A stretch of 64,000 nt of DNA, from assembly GCF_015644585.1 (NCBI RefSeq), contig NZ_JADOBI010000005.1:124001-188000 (forward strand), written 5' to 3'. Below, piece after piece: positions 43,793-54,111 of this stretch (position 1 is its first letter; each line of letters starts with the position of its first letter). The notes under the pieces were generated by a model. It saw only the letters and a program-made list of their open reading frames with translations, had not been told where the DNA came from and ran no database searches. The position numbers and the translations under genes were made by a program. The DNA is from Rahnella laticis. GTDB taxonomy: Bacteria; Pseudomonadota; Gammaproteobacteria; Enterobacterales; Enterobacteriaceae.

Positions 43793-44979
43793 TCACTAGC
43801 TCCTTTGTCTATTCTGTCAAGCATCAGTTCACTCCTGGCTTCCCATGTATTGTCTCCAACATAAGCTTTCGCTTCTGCAAAACTAAACCGGCCTCTCCGC
43901 AATGACAAGTGAATGCATTTTGAAAACTCGTCTACGTCATGCGCAATGAATAAGCCATTTGACACAGACTCTGTAAATTTAAGTGCAGTAGTTATAATTG
44001 GAATACCTGCTGAAATATACTCATAATATTTCATAGGAAACATATAATTTGTATATTCATTAATTAAAGTAGGTAAAATGGCAGCATTCATTTGCGATAG
44101 ATATTTTGGTAAATCACTATAACTGCGATAACCTAACGCATATACATTTGGAAGTTTTTTTAGATTTTCAAAAACTTCATTTTTTTGCCCTTCCCTTTCA
44201 TCTCCTAATAATATAAAACTAAGATCCTTATTTACACTTGCAACGTCATACAATAACTGGAAATCGACCTTAAAATCAGAGAGAACACCATGGTATATAA
44301 TACGTGGAGTAGGTATTCTCTTGATATCTTCAGGAATTTCCATAGTTTCAAAGGCAAGACTAAAATGTTCAAAATCAACAACATTTGAAAAATATTCAGT
44401 ATTATTTTGAAACTCAATACATCGGATTTTCAAGGATTCTGTTGTTGTATAGACTTTATCCGCAAGTCTCAACAACTTTTGCTCTTCGGTAAGGAAGTTA
44501 GCTTTATCGATACCTGGAACAGATGAAAGGTCATCAACACAATGATATACCAATCTGTGATAATCTAGACCCACAATTGAATCCATTATAAATGGATGAT
44601 AAGTCCAAATAATTGGATCTCTAAATTTCGCAAATTTAACGTGCCTTTCTATCAATTTTTTTAATATCCATGCATTAAATTTTTTTACAGTAGGATATCG
44701 ATGGGCTGCAGGTATTAATAATGGTGAAAGCACCCAAATATCATTTTCTTGCTGTTTTGCTCCAAATATAATTGTTTTAAAACCTTTTTTTATTCTATTG
44801 ATAATACGAAACACATCCTTTTTGCTTGCGAAATTTGGAGAACGTAATCCAACACTTTCTATGTAAAGTACTCTATGTCCTAGACCTTTAAATGATTTAG
44901 CAGTATGTTGTTTATTAGTCCAGTAAGGTTCATGCCAATCCGCAGTTGCAAATATAATAAAATCACTCATTGACATCAT
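43789..44979 (-). CDS. Glycosyltransferase (GT-B fold)
   Basis: The 396-residue protein shows YHRLVYHCVDDLSSVPG, a repeated feature of GT-B O-antigen transferases, and a C-terminal segment LPTLINEYTNYMFPMKYYEYISAGIPIITTAL. Three in-frame ATGs lie within ten bases at the start (44979, 44976 and 44970), so the exact initiator is uncertain. It overlaps the next gene by four bases. It has no obvious motif naming its sugar. Confidence 0.82.
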   Translation of the reverse strand: MMSMSDFIIFATADWHEPYWTNKQHTAKSFKGLGHRVLYIESVGLRSPNFASKKDVFRIINRIKKGFKTIIFGAKQQENDIWVLSPLLIPAAHRYPTVKKFNAWILKKLIERHVKFAKFRDPIIWTYHPFIMDSIVGLDYHRLVYHCVDDLSSVPGIDKANFLTEEQKLLRLADKVYTTTESLKIRCIEFQNNTEYFSNVVDFEHFSLAFETMEIPEDIKRIPTPRIIYHGVLSDFKVDFQLLYDVASVNKDLSFILLGDEREGQKNEVFENLKKLPNVYALGYRSYSDLPKYLSQMNAAILPTLINEYTNYMFPMKYYEYISAGIPIITTALKFTESVSNGLFIAHDVDEFSKCIHLSLRRGRFSFAEAKAYVGDNTWEARSELMLDRIDKGASD

Positions 44980-45084
44980 CTCGACAGAAGGGATATTAAA
45001 TTTAATAAATAGACATTCAAATCAATAAAAAGGAATTCTTATATTGACATTCACTAAGCAGCAATAAAAATTATCATTGTAAGT

Positions 45085-46659
45085 TTAGTTCGACAAATAC
45101 ATATTCTGAGCACTATAAAATTTTTCGCTGAATAATAACGTCGGGATTAATTCAGAATTCCTTGCTCCTCCATCATAGATTACAAACCTCCCATCTTCTT
45201 TACTAATTTGGATTTGAGATTTATCAAGAATAAAATCCATAGTGCTATTTTCTGACATAAAAATCGCAGACGGGACCTGTTGCCGCACGTAATTTATCAA
45301 GCTCCTATGCGCCTCCGAGCGCTGAAATTCTGATTCCCAACCATATTGATATCGTGAGGAGAAAGGATGGTCCAGATACCCAAAGATCATTTTGCTTGCA
45401 GAAAAGGTGTCAAACGACTTTTTATATATTTCCATTGGATCGGTATCTACCAATAAGCAATCACCATGTAACATTACTTGCTGGCTATGCCCGATAAAAC
45501 CGTTTGGCATATCTGCAAGTTGACCTCCCCGAGCAATTAGGAAATCTGGATCATTGCGTATGATACCACCAATCACTCCCTGGTATCCCACGTCACATAG
45601 TGCGTTTAGAGCATAATCAGGATTCTGATGAAACGGAGATACTGCATAACGGATGGGTGCTTGAATCACACTTGTAATTTTTTGCGCAGAAGCAGCTGCC
45701 TCATGTCTAGCAACCTCATAGCTTCCTCCCCAATTTGGGGCATGAGTCAGACTGTGGGAGAGGAATGCAACACCCTGCGAAGCCATGAGTTTTATGCACT
45801 CATCATGTTTTCGATCATCAAGATTTGCCGCATTAATTGCAAGAGAGAATGGAACATTTTCCTCTTGATACATCTTCCACAGTTCATTTGCTGAAGAAAT
45901 ATCTTCATCGCAATCCAAACGCATCGTAACGGCAGCTTCATGGCCCCACGGAAGGTCAAGTAGCACCGGCAATACAGGAAGTTCATTATACCGCCAGGAT
46001 GCTATAAAACGTTCGACAATATGCCATTCAAAAGAATCTATAGGACCAACACTCCTGTTAAACCAAAGAATACTGCCTTCTGCTTCATCATATAAAGCCG
46101 CATAGCTGCATAATTTATTACCATCAACAGCTACATCTGCAAGCAGGTATTGTTTAGGTACATTAACTAATGCACTAAGGGACCATATGCTATCATCTGT
46201 TCTGATCGCACCATAACCAAGATTGTTCCATTCTTTTGCAAAGTCAAACCGTTCAAATGCTCGGTCCCAATTTTGCTCGCCTAATAATTCATGCTGAAGA
46301 TATTGTATTTTACCTAAACTTTCAGAGAAAGAATTAAGTGGGGCTTCTAAACTTCTTGACCACTCTCGCTCAAGCCCTGTAAATTCAGTGTGACCAATAC
46401 CTAACCTAAAATGCAGGCTCTGCGCCATAGTCCCAAAGATAATGACTTTGGATTTTTTTGTTTTGAGGAATAGATTAATAATATTTGCTAAATATTCATC
46501 CGGGTTGATTACCACTATGATATCTATTTTCTTTAAATTGAGTGCTAGCCCTGAACCTGACATTCGAATAACTTGTGTGCATGATACCGAACGGCGCAGA
46601 GCCGCTTCAACCAATTTAGCAGCTCTTAAATCTGTTTGTTTTGATAAGACAGCAATCAT
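45085..46659 (-). CDS. Polysaccharide deacetylase-like protein
   Basis: The 524-residue protein has an N-terminal region of about 250 residues without known motifs and a NodB-type polysaccharide deacetylase-like domain (about 255-460), with the metal-site pattern AVTMRLDCDEDIS and SHSLTHA (His-x3-His). There is no obvious signal peptide, so it may act in the cytoplasm, unlike secreted deacetylases. The start overlaps the CapK-like gene's stop by four bases, and the two are co-encoded with wzt and wzm. Role in the O chain is unknown. Confidence 0.75.
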   Translation of the reverse strand: MIAVLSKQTDLRAAKLVEAALRRSVSCTQVIRMSGSGLALNLKKIDIIVVINPDEYLANIINLFLKTKKSKVIIFGTMAQSLHFRLGIGHTEFTGLEREWSRSLEAPLNSFSESLGKIQYLQHELLGEQNWDRAFERFDFAKEWNNLGYGAIRTDDSIWSLSALVNVPKQYLLADVAVDGNKLCSYAALYDEAEGSILWFNRSVGPIDSFEWHIVERFIASWRYNELPVLPVLLDLPWGHEAAVTMRLDCDEDISSANELWKMYQEENVPFSLAINAANLDDRKHDECIKLMASQGVAFLSHSLTHAPNWGGSYEVARHEAAASAQKITSVIQAPIRYAVSPFHQNPDYALNALCDVGYQGVIGGIIRNDPDFLIARGGQLADMPNGFIGHSQQVMLHGDCLLVDTDPMEIYKKSFDTFSASKMIFGYLDHPFSSRYQYGWESEFQRSEAHRSLINYVRQQVPSAIFMSENSTMDFILDKSQIQISKEDGRFVIYDGGARNSELIPTLLFSEKFYSAQNMYLSN

Positions 46660-48029
46660 TTTGTCACCACATGTCTAAATTTTGCGCGTTCTCCCACCAG
46701 AACAAAACTATCATGAGCTACAAAGTGAATATCAAAACAACCAGGGAAGAACTTCTCCAATCGCGTGTGTACAGTGGTCTGATCGGCATTGGATTCAAGA
46801 ACAATTCTTAGAACTGGCATATCTGTTCGTACATCGATTTGAAATTCCTGAATGCCCCCAACTCGGTGGTCCAGCATATCCTGTATATGATGAGTAGGGT
46901 ATTCTATTCCACCCAACTTAACGACATCATGAATGCGTCCTACAATATCACTAAGATATATGCCATCAACACGTTCATCGATAGTAGCCAGATCCCCAGT
47001 TGCATAACGTATAAGAGGCATTAATTTATTATGATAACCAGTGACAACAATCTCATTATTAGCATCTACTAGTCTGTTTTCAAGAAAACCTTCAGAGTCT
47101 AATACATACAAATCTGTGGAATTATTATTCAATTCATATGCTATGACACCGATTTCAGCTAACCCATATCTATTAATAACACTGCATCTTAAAGTTTTCT
47201 CGATAGCTTCGCGCATATATGGCTGTAAAAGTTCCCCACTGGATTCGAATACGCTAAAAGTTTTGTCGCTGCCATATTTATTTTCAATATAACAAGCTAG
47301 CGCATATATAGTTGATGGGTGAGCATGTGCAAGAAAAGGTTTTCTTAATTTCAATGTTTTCCATATTTCTTCAAGACCTTGCTCATCAATCCGATCAAAA
47401 AATATATTACTACGATTCATCGCAAAACATTTAAAATCTTCGCGGCTTGGCCACTCTGGTATAGTGGCATCAGGAAAGCGACAAGCAAAATGTAATTCAG
47501 AAAGATATTTTTTTTTCCCTATTGATTCGCGACAATACAATGTAACTGCGGATGAATAGTCTGCACCTTGTTGATCATAATAGATAAAGCACGATAAGCC
47601 TGTTGAACCGCCTGTTTTACAAACATGGTGACGGGTTTCTTGTAATGGGCTGGAAAGTAAACGATGCCCTTGTTCTCGAATGATATCTTTCGTCAAATAA
47701 GGAATGTCTTGAAGATAGCGGACATCATTGTAAATTTTCTCTGGATCAAATTTATTGGAACTGAATAAGTCTCTATAATATGGAACATTTCTTCCCGCAA
47801 AGCTAACTATATCTGCCAAACGTTTAGCGACACTTTTTTTTCGCTGAAGATAGGGTATCTGATAAAAACTAGACAATTCTTGTACTTTATCCCTGACATT
47901 CCTTTTTTCCATTCTTTCAGCGATGGGGTATGCAATACAAGCACTTGCCAGGCCCTTAATGATTTTGAAAGGTTGTTGACTTAAAAGTCTTTCGCTAAAC
48001 TTTAAAAAAGGATGGTTAGCATCAATCAT
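46656..48029 (-). CDS. CapK/PaaK-like adenylate-forming protein
   Basis: The 457-residue protein resembles CapK and phenylacetate-CoA ligase-type adenylate-forming enzymes: ATP-binding HVCKTGGSTGLSCFIYYD, acyl-binding NRYGLAEIGVIAYEL, and RYATGDLATIDERV. Such enzymes activate a carboxylate with ATP. In surface-polysaccharide loci they are found with no defined substrate. It overlaps the wzt stop by eight bases and the deacetylase-like gene by four, so all three are translationally linked. Confidence 0.82.
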   Translation of the reverse strand: MIDANHPFLKFSERLLSQQPFKIIKGLASACIAYPIAERMEKRNVRDKVQELSSFYQIPYLQRKKSVAKRLADIVSFAGRNVPYYRDLFSSNKFDPEKIYNDVRYLQDIPYLTKDIIREQGHRLLSSPLQETRHHVCKTGGSTGLSCFIYYDQQGADYSSAVTLYCRESIGKKKYLSELHFACRFPDATIPEWPSREDFKCFAMNRSNIFFDRIDEQGLEEIWKTLKLRKPFLAHAHPSTIYALACYIENKYGSDKTFSVFESSGELLQPYMREAIEKTLRCSVINRYGLAEIGVIAYELNNNSTDLYVLDSEGFLENRLVDANNEIVVTGYHNKLMPLIRYATGDLATIDERVDGIYLSDIVGRIHDVVKLGGIEYPTHHIQDMLDHRVGGIQEFQIDVRTDMPVLRIVLESNADQTTVHTRLEKFFPGCFDIHFVAHDSFVLVGERAKFRHVVTK

Positions 48030-48771
48030 TTTCTGCCTCCACGCTTTCGATTTTCTCTACCGCTACATCAGAGAGAATAGAACCGTGCTCCATATGTATT
48101 TTTCGCGTACATACATTATTAATCAGTTTTGGATCGTGAGTAGCTACCACAAGTAATGATGCTTTATTAATTAATGACTCCAATCTTTTCTTCGCTTTAT
48201 TTTTAAATGCTTCGTCGCCAACGCTTAACCACTCGTCCATGATGATAATATCAGCGTCAACACTTGTAGAAATTGCGAAAGCCAGTCGTAACATCATACC
48301 ACTGGAGTAGATTCTTACTGGTAGATTTAGATATTCACCCAGTTCTGTAAACTCTGCAATTTCATCCACTTTCGATTTAATGATGGATGGTTTTAACCCA
48401 TCCATGATACCTCGCAGATAAATATTTTCGAATCCTGTCGCGTCCGGGTCCAGACCTGTTGATACATCTAATAACGATGCGATTCTACCTCGACTTAAGA
48501 GTGAACCTTTTACAGGAGCATATACACCTGCTAAAACTCGAAGTAATGTTGTTTTTCCCGAACCATTATGTCCGACTAAACCAACGCGTTCGCCTTCATT
48601 GAATTCGAAATTAAGATTATCCAAAGCACGTACAAAAGGATATTTCCCTGCATCTTTTCCAATTCGACCACCAGTTGATAAATTAATCAGTGTCTTTTTA
48701 AAAGATCGATGCGAATTTTCATAGATTGGAAATTCAATTGACATATTTTTTGCAGAAATAACTGAAGACAT
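48022..48771 (-). CDS. wzt: O-polysaccharide ABC transporter ATP-binding protein Wzt (short form)
   Basis: From the ATG at 48771 (AAGG nine bases before) the protein is 249 residues: Walker A GHNGSGKTTLLR, signature region YSSGMMLRLAFAIS and Walker B ADIIIMDEWLS of the polysaccharide-exporter (Wzt/KpsT) type. It powers export of lipid-linked O chain with Wzm. It ends without the C-terminal carbohydrate-binding domain that E. coli O8/O9 Wzt (over 400 residues) uses to recognise a terminal modification, so export should not need such a tag. A longer 284-residue frame starting inside wzm is not credible. Confidence 0.93.
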   Translation of the reverse strand: MSSVISAKNMSIEFPIYENSHRSFKKTLINLSTGGRIGKDAGKYPFVRALDNLNFEFNEGERVGLVGHNGSGKTTLLRVLAGVYAPVKGSLLSRGRIASLLDVSTGLDPDATGFENIYLRGIMDGLKPSIIKSKVDEIAEFTELGEYLNLPVRIYSSGMMLRLAFAISTSVDADIIIMDEWLSVGDEAFKNKAKKRLESLINKASLLVVATHDPKLINNVCTRKIHMEHGSILSDVAVEKIESVEAEND

Positions 48772-48782
48772 ATTCTTTAACC

Positions 48783-49637
48783 TTATAACCAGTAAGGAAT
48801 TCTTTCTCTGTAGCGAACCAACAACAGTTGCGAAATCGCGAATCCTATAACGAGCAATATAAGACTTGACGCCCAAGATTCAATGTTGATTGGATGGCCA
48901 AGAATTGGCGCTCTTATTATCTCAATCAAATGATAAAACGGATTAAAATCAGCCGCCCATTCTCTGCCCTTGAGAAGATTTTTTTGCCACATTATCGGAG
49001 TAAAGAAAAATGCCACTTGTAATATATTTCCAACAATAGGCAATATATCACGATACCTGGCGCACAATATACTCAGTACCAAACAAATCCAAACACTGTT
49101 TAAAAATAAGATAGCTAAACCTGGGAACAATAGTAAAAATTCAACTTTAGGGAAAGTCCCAAAAAAGAACATCAATATAATCACTACAGGTAGGCTATGT
49201 AAGAGAATAATAAAATTACGACACGCTATTCTGCATACATGGACCGATAATGGCATCCTAATTTGCTTTATGATATAAGCAGATGCAATGAAACCGCTAC
49301 ATCCTTCATTTACACAAGTGCTAATAAATTGCCATATGATGAGACCAACGCCTAAATATGGTAAATAATCAACGATTTTTTGATTAAGTAAAGTTGAATA
49401 TAAAAAACCTAAAACGCCTACCATGATCATAGTGCTAATAGTAAACCAGAATGGGCCAAGGATGGAGCGGCGATAACGTTGTTTTATATCGTGCCATCCT
49501 AACGAAAACCATATATCCGGCCTCTTCAATGCCACGTATAAATCGCTTGTACCAGTATGGTGGTGCCATTCATCCTGCGATTTTACATCTTCAGATATTC
49601 TGTTTTTACTTTCTTCTTGATATGTATTATTTTTCAT
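48783..49637 (-). CDS. wzm: O-polysaccharide ABC transporter permease Wzm
   Basis: The 284-residue protein has a soluble N-terminus of about 45 residues and six predicted membrane segments, with PDIWFSLGWHDIKQRYRRSILGPFWFTIS typical of the ABC-2 polysaccharide permease family. It forms the channel partner of Wzt in the inner membrane. It ends 11 bases before wzt. Its presence and the lack of wzx/wzy assign this locus to the ABC-transporter O-antigen pathway. Confidence 0.95.
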   Translation of the reverse strand: MKNNTYQEESKNRISEDVKSQDEWHHHTGTSDLYVALKRPDIWFSLGWHDIKQRYRRSILGPFWFTISTMIMVGVLGFLYSTLLNQKIVDYLPYLGVGLIIWQFISTCVNEGCSGFIASAYIIKQIRMPLSVHVCRIACRNFIILLHSLPVVIILMFFFGTFPKVEFLLLFPGLAILFLNSVWICLVLSILCARYRDILPIVGNILQVAFFFTPIMWQKNLLKGREWAADFNPFYHLIEIIRAPILGHPINIESWASSLILLVIGFAISQLLLVRYRERIPYWL

Positions 49638-49668
49638 AATTCACTCATAGATATTCATTTCTTAAATT

Positions 49669-50217
49669 TCAAAGATGTATTGCATCATCAAATAAAACAC
49701 CATTTTTGTCTTTCTCAGAAAGTTGAATGCATGCATCAATAACTGGCCAATCTATATTTAATTGTGGGTCGTTCCATAGAATGGAATGTTCAAATTTCGG
49801 ATTATAATAATCAGTACATTTGTATACGAATTCTGCTATCTCACTTGTTACATAGAAACCATGTGCAAATCCAGCAGGCACCCAAAATTGACGTTTATTT
49901 TCTGCTGACAAATAAACTCCAACCCACTGACCAAACGTTGGAGATTTTTTTCGAACATCTACAGCAACATCGAAAACCTCTCCTGCTGTAACTCTAACCA
50001 GCTTTCCTTGAGTATTTTGAGTCTGGTAGTGAAGTCCACGTAATATACCTTTATTCGACTTTGAATGGTTATCCTGCACAAACTGACATGGAGCAAAAGT
50101 GACCTGCTCTTCGAATTTTTTCTGTTGCCAGGTTTCCATGAAAAAGCCGCGTTCGTCGCCGAAAACTGCTGGTTCTATTATTTTTACTTCTGGAATTGTT
50201 GTATTAATAACTTTCAT
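49669..50217 (-). CDS. rmlC: dTDP-4-dehydrorhamnose 3,5-epimerase RmlC
   Basis: The 182-residue cupin enzyme (MKVINTTIPEVKIIEPAVFGDERGFFMETW) contains the active-site segments LRGLHYQTQNTQGKLVR and WVPAGFAHGFYV. It is the third enzyme of dTDP-L-rhamnose synthesis. It lies four bases after rmlD. Confidence 0.96.
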   Translation of the reverse strand: MKVINTTIPEVKIIEPAVFGDERGFFMETWQQKKFEEQVTFAPCQFVQDNHSKSNKGILRGLHYQTQNTQGKLVRVTAGEVFDVAVDVRKKSPTFGQWVGVYLSAENKRQFWVPAGFAHGFYVTSEIAEFVYKCTDYYNPKFEHSILWNDPQLNIDWPVIDACIQLSEKDKNGVLFDDAIHL

Positions 50218-50221
50218 AATT

Positions 50222-51094
50222 TCACTTATAGTTAGAAATTTCTTTCAATGCTAATTTCCAATCACTCGGCTCAATATCAAATTGTTCTTTGATTTTTGTG
50301 CAATCTAACCTCGAATTTTTCGGTCTTTTTGCAGGTGTTGGATATGCTGAACTAGGGATAGATGATAATGAAGGCACTTTTTTGATTAACGTATGTTCTA
50401 AAGCTTGTGAAAAAATGGCTTCTGCAAATTCATACCAACTAACATATGGCATGCCAGTATAATGATATATCCCCCAGCGAGAGTGTTTCCCAGAGGCTAT
50501 TGACTCAACCATTTTGATTAAAGTATCTGCAATATCGCCAGCATATGTTGGTCCACCATATTGGTCACCAACAACAGCTATAGAATCACGTTCTTTAACA
50601 ATACGTAACATTGTTTTTACGAAATTATGGCCACATTCACCAAACACCCATGCAGTTCGTAAAATAATGTATTTATCTGTTTTTTCTGCAATGGCTTTTT
50701 CTCCTGCAAGTTTACTCTTCCCATAAATACCTTGCGGCCCGACTGACATATTCTCTGTGTAAATCGACTCATCATTACCATCAAATACATAGTCAGTTGA
50801 TATGTGCAAAATTACAGCGCCAATTCTGTTAGCTGCCTCAGCCAGAAATGACGGGCCGTCACTGTTGATTGCAAATGCTAGTGCTTCTTCGCTTTCAGCC
50901 TTATCTACGGCAGTATATGCAGCCGCATTTATGATATAGTCAGGTTTGAAATTAGTCACAATTTCAATAACTGAATTGCGATCACTGATATCCAGTTTTT
51001 CTCGCCCTACAGCCAATAATTCGCATTCGTCTCGTAGCTTTTTCTCTAAAAGCGAACCCACTTGCCCTTGACTACCAGTGATCAGTATTCGCAT
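50222..51094 (-). CDS. rmlD: dTDP-4-dehydrorhamnose reductase RmlD
   Basis: From the ATG at 51094 the enzyme is 290 residues: Rossmann motif ILITGSQGQVGSLLEKKL, IISTDYVFDG-type segment (LHISTDYVFDGND), and catalytic YGKSKLAGEKA. It performs the last step of dTDP-L-rhamnose synthesis. A GTG one codon earlier is also possible. It lies 18 bases after rmlA. Confidence 0.96.
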   Translation of the reverse strand: MRILITGSQGQVGSLLEKKLRDECELLAVGREKLDISDRNSVIEIVTNFKPDYIINAAAYTAVDKAESEEALAFAINSDGPSFLAEAANRIGAVILHISTDYVFDGNDESIYTENMSVGPQGIYGKSKLAGEKAIAEKTDKYIILRTAWVFGECGHNFVKTMLRIVKERDSIAVVGDQYGGPTYAGDIADTLIKMVESIASGKHSRWGIYHYTGMPYVSWYEFAEAIFSQALEHTLIKKVPSLSSIPSSAYPTPAKRPKNSRLDCTKIKEQFDIEPSDWKLALKEISNYK

Positions 51095-51115
51095 CACAAA
51101 TTACCCACTTAAAGT

Positions 51116-51979
51116 TTATTTCGCTAATGTTAGAAGGTACTGTCCGTATTCATTTTTAAGCATTGGCTGAGCTAACTTTATTAATTCTTCATCACTCAAC
51201 CATCCATTACGCCATGATATTTCTTCCAGACAAGCGACTTTCAATCCTTGAACATTTTCGATCGTCTGAACAAAAGATGAAGCTTGATGTAAGCTTGCAT
51301 GAGTTCCTGTATCCAACCATGCAAAACCTCGGCCTAGTAACTCAACTTGAAGTGAGCCTTGCTCTAAATATAGTTGGTTAACAGATGTGATTTCCAACTC
51401 ACCTCTATGTGAGGGTTTAACATGTTTAGCATAATCGATTACTTGATTATCGTAAAAGTATAAACCTGTTACTGCATAGTTCGATTTAGGATTTTGAGGT
51501 TTTTCTTCTATAGAAATCGCTTGCATTCGATCATTAAATTCAACCACACCAAAACGTTCGGGATCTTTCACTTGATAACCGAAGATTGTTGCACCCACAG
51601 TTTTTTTTGCTGCATTATGTAGGGTATTACTAAAGGACTGACCGTAAAAAATATTATCACCGAGAACCAAACAACAACGGTCCTCTCCGATAAATTTTTC
51701 ACCGATTATGAACGCCTGCGCTAATCCATCCGGGCTTTCCTGCACAGCATAAGTGATTGAGATTCCAAATTGACTACCATCACCCAGCATACGGCAAAAA
51801 TTAGCATTATCTTCTGGAGTAGTAATGATAAGAACTTCACGAATTCCAGCTAGCATCAATGTAGACAGCGGATAATAAATCATCGGCTTGTCATAGACTG
51901 GTAACAGTTGTTTAGATACACCTAGTGTAATCGGGTATAACCGCGTACCAGAACCACCTGCAAGAATAATACCTTTCAT
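51116..51979 (-). CDS. rmlA: Glucose-1-phosphate thymidylyltransferase RmlA
   Basis: The 287-residue nucleotidyltransferase ([41 protein letters not shown]) has the signature dNTP-binding loop and LGDNIFYG catalytic motif. It makes dTDP-glucose from dTTP and glucose 1-phosphate, the first step to rhamnose. It is three bases from rmlB. Confidence 0.97.
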   Translation of the reverse strand: MKGIILAGGSGTRLYPITLGVSKQLLPVYDKPMIYYPLSTLMLAGIREVLIITTPEDNANFCRMLGDGSQFGISITYAVQESPDGLAQAFIIGEKFIGEDRCCLVLGDNIFYGQSFSNTLHNAAKKTVGATIFGYQVKDPERFGVVEFNDRMQAISIEEKPQNPKSNYAVTGLYFYDNQVIDYAKHVKPSHRGELEITSVNQLYLEQGSLQVELLGRGFAWLDTGTHASLHQASSFVQTIENVQGLKVACLEEISWRNGWLSDEELIKLAQPMLKNEYGQYLLTLAK

Positions 51980-51982
51980 ATA

Positions 51983-53050
51983 CTATTTAGTCTCCATTCC
52001 CAAACGCTCTCTACTATAAGAACCGTCTTGCACACGTTTCCACCAAGTTTCATTTGCCAAATACCACTCAACTGTCTTCCGCATACCTGTTTCAAAAGTT
52101 TCAACCGGCTTCCAATTCAGTTCACGCTGGATTTTAGTAGCATCAATAGCATATCGAACATCGTGTCCGGGACGGTCTTTGACAAAAGTAATTAAATCTA
52201 CATATTTCCCAATTTTCTTTTGTTTTATTGGTACAAGTTCCTCAAGCAGCTGGCAGATGGTTTTTACAACATCGATGTTTGCTTTCTCATTGTGCCCACC
52301 AATGTTATAAGTCTCACCTATTTTTCCTTCTGTCAGAACTTTGTATAAAGCGCGCGCATGGTCTTCGACATATAGCCAATCGCGAATTTGCATACCATCG
52401 CCATAAACAGGAAGTGGTCTTCCTTCAATGGCATTAAGTATAGTCAATGGTATTAATTTTTCTGGAAAGTGGTATGGGCCATAATTATTTGAGCAGTTTG
52501 TCACAATTGTAGGCATACCATATGTTCTGTGCCATGCACGGATGAGATGGTCACTTGCAGCTTTTGATGCTGAATAAGGACTACTTGGCTCATAAGGTGT
52601 TTCTTCGGTAAATAAGTCGTCTGTTCCCTCAAGATCACCATAAACTTCATCTGTTGAAATATGATGGAAACGGAAAGCTTTTTTTCTTGCTGAATCGAGG
52701 TTATTCCAATATGACCTTGCTGACTCAAGCAAAGTGTAGGTCCCAATGATATTTGTCTCAATAAAGTCAGCAGGCCCATCAATTGAGCGGTCTACATGAG
52801 ACTCAGCAGCCAGATGCATAATTGCGTCAGGTTGATGTTGTTCAAATATACGTTTCAACTCTATTGCATTACAAATATCCGTTTTTTCGAAATAATAGCG
52901 TTTGTCTTTTTCAAACTGATGAAGTGACTCTAAATTACCAGCATAAGTCAGCTTATCTAGATTAATTACCGAATCATGTGTATTCTCGATAATATGTCTT
53001 ACAACTGCAGAACCTATGAAACCAGCCCCACCCGTAACCAAAATTCTCAT
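51983..53050 (-). CDS. rmlB: dTDP-glucose 4,6-dehydratase RmlB
   Basis: The 355-residue short-chain dehydrogenase-type enzyme has [18 protein letters not shown] (NAD binding), [28 protein letters not shown] and catalytic [15 protein letters not shown]. It converts dTDP-glucose to the 4-keto-6-deoxy sugar. It is the first rml gene and follows galU after 173 AT-rich bases. Confidence 0.97.
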   Translation of the reverse strand: MRILVTGGAGFIGSAVVRHIIENTHDSVINLDKLTYAGNLESLHQFEKDKRYYFEKTDICNAIELKRIFEQHQPDAIMHLAAESHVDRSIDGPADFIETNIIGTYTLLESARSYWNNLDSARKKAFRFHHISTDEVYGDLEGTDDLFTEETPYEPSSPYSASKAASDHLIRAWHRTYGMPTIVTNCSNNYGPYHFPEKLIPLTILNAIEGRPLPVYGDGMQIRDWLYVEDHARALYKVLTEGKIGETYNIGGHNEKANIDVVKTICQLLEELVPIKQKKIGKYVDLITFVKDRPGHDVRYAIDATKIQRELNWKPVETFETGMRKTVEWYLANETWWKRVQDGSYSRERLGMETK

Positions 53051-53223
53051 AAAGCTTTACCTAAGTAAATATAGTTCGTGATTAATAGTAAGTTTTTATT
53101 CATAAATATGAAAAAAGCCATTTACAGCAACCTATTTAATAATAAATTGACATTTAATTTAGGTTGTTTAATAAAAGGAACATGCTTTATTCTTGCAATA
53201 TTCCTTTATCTGTGAGATTTACT

Positions 53224-54111
53224 TTATTTACCCATAAAGTCCTTTAACCAACTTTCGAAACCACTACCTTGTGTCGGATGTCGCAGGCCGTATTCGACAA
53301 AAGCTTTCATATAACCTAATTTATCACCGCAATCATGGGAGCGGCCAGTCATTGTGAATGCTTCTACTGTTTTCTTCCTCATTAACATGGCAATAGCGTC
53401 GGTCAGCTGAATCTCATTACCTGCACCATAAGGGGTTATAGCTAATAATGGCCAAATATCTTCCGAGAACACATAACGACCTACTACCGCCAAATTCGAA
53501 GGAGCATCTTTACGTTCTGGCTTCTCAACAATAGCAGTCATCGGCGTACTTTTGCCAGGTTCACCTTCAATTCCGTTACAATCTACCACTCCATATTTCG
53601 ATACATCCTCCTCCGGAACTTCTTCTACCATAACTTGACTGTTTCCGGTTTCTTTGAAACGAGCCAACATGGCAGCAAGATTATCCTTACCGTGATCGCT
53701 GGTTGATTCATCCATCAATACATCAGGGAGAATTACAGCAAAAGGAGCGTTACCTATAAGTGGTTTTGCACATAAAACTGCATGCCCAAGGCCTTTTGAT
53801 TGTCCTTGGCGCACATTCATGATAGTTACACCTTTAGGACAAATGGACTGCACTTCTTCCAACAGCTGCCGCTTGACACGGGACTCCAACATGCTTTCGA
53901 GCTCAAAAGATGTGTCGAAATGGTTTTCAATTGCATTCTTAGATGAATGTGTTACTAGGATGATCTCTTTGATGCCTGCTGCTGCACATTCATTCACAAT
54001 ATATTGGATTAATGGCTTATCAACGATCGGCAACATTTCTTTAGGAATCGCCTTAGTTGCAGGTAGCATACGTGTACCTAAACCGGCTACTGGGATAACA
54101 GCTTTTAACAT
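53224..54111 (-). CDS. galU: UTP-glucose-1-phosphate uridylyltransferase, GalU-type, at the galF position
   Basis: From the ATG at 54111 the protein is 295 residues: [41 protein letters not shown]. It makes UDP-glucose. The enterobacterial gene at this spot is usually named galF, whose protein has a changed GMHMLPATK loop and low activity. Here the loop is GTRMLPATK and [26 protein letters not shown] is GalU-like, so it is probably catalytically active. The 34 residues upstream in frame lack family similarity. AGGAG lies 12 bases before the ATG, a longer spacing than ideal. Confidence 0.92.
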   Translation of the reverse strand: MLKAVIPVAGLGTRMLPATKAIPKEMLPIVDKPLIQYIVNECAAAGIKEIILVTHSSKNAIENHFDTSFELESMLESRVKRQLLEEVQSICPKGVTIMNVRQGQSKGLGHAVLCAKPLIGNAPFAVILPDVLMDESTSDHGKDNLAAMLARFKETGNSQVMVEEVPEEDVSKYGVVDCNGIEGEPGKSTPMTAIVEKPERKDAPSNLAVVGRYVFSEDIWPLLAITPYGAGNEIQLTDAIAMLMRKKTVEAFTMTGRSHDCGDKLGYMKAFVEYGLRHPTQGSGFESWLKDFMGK

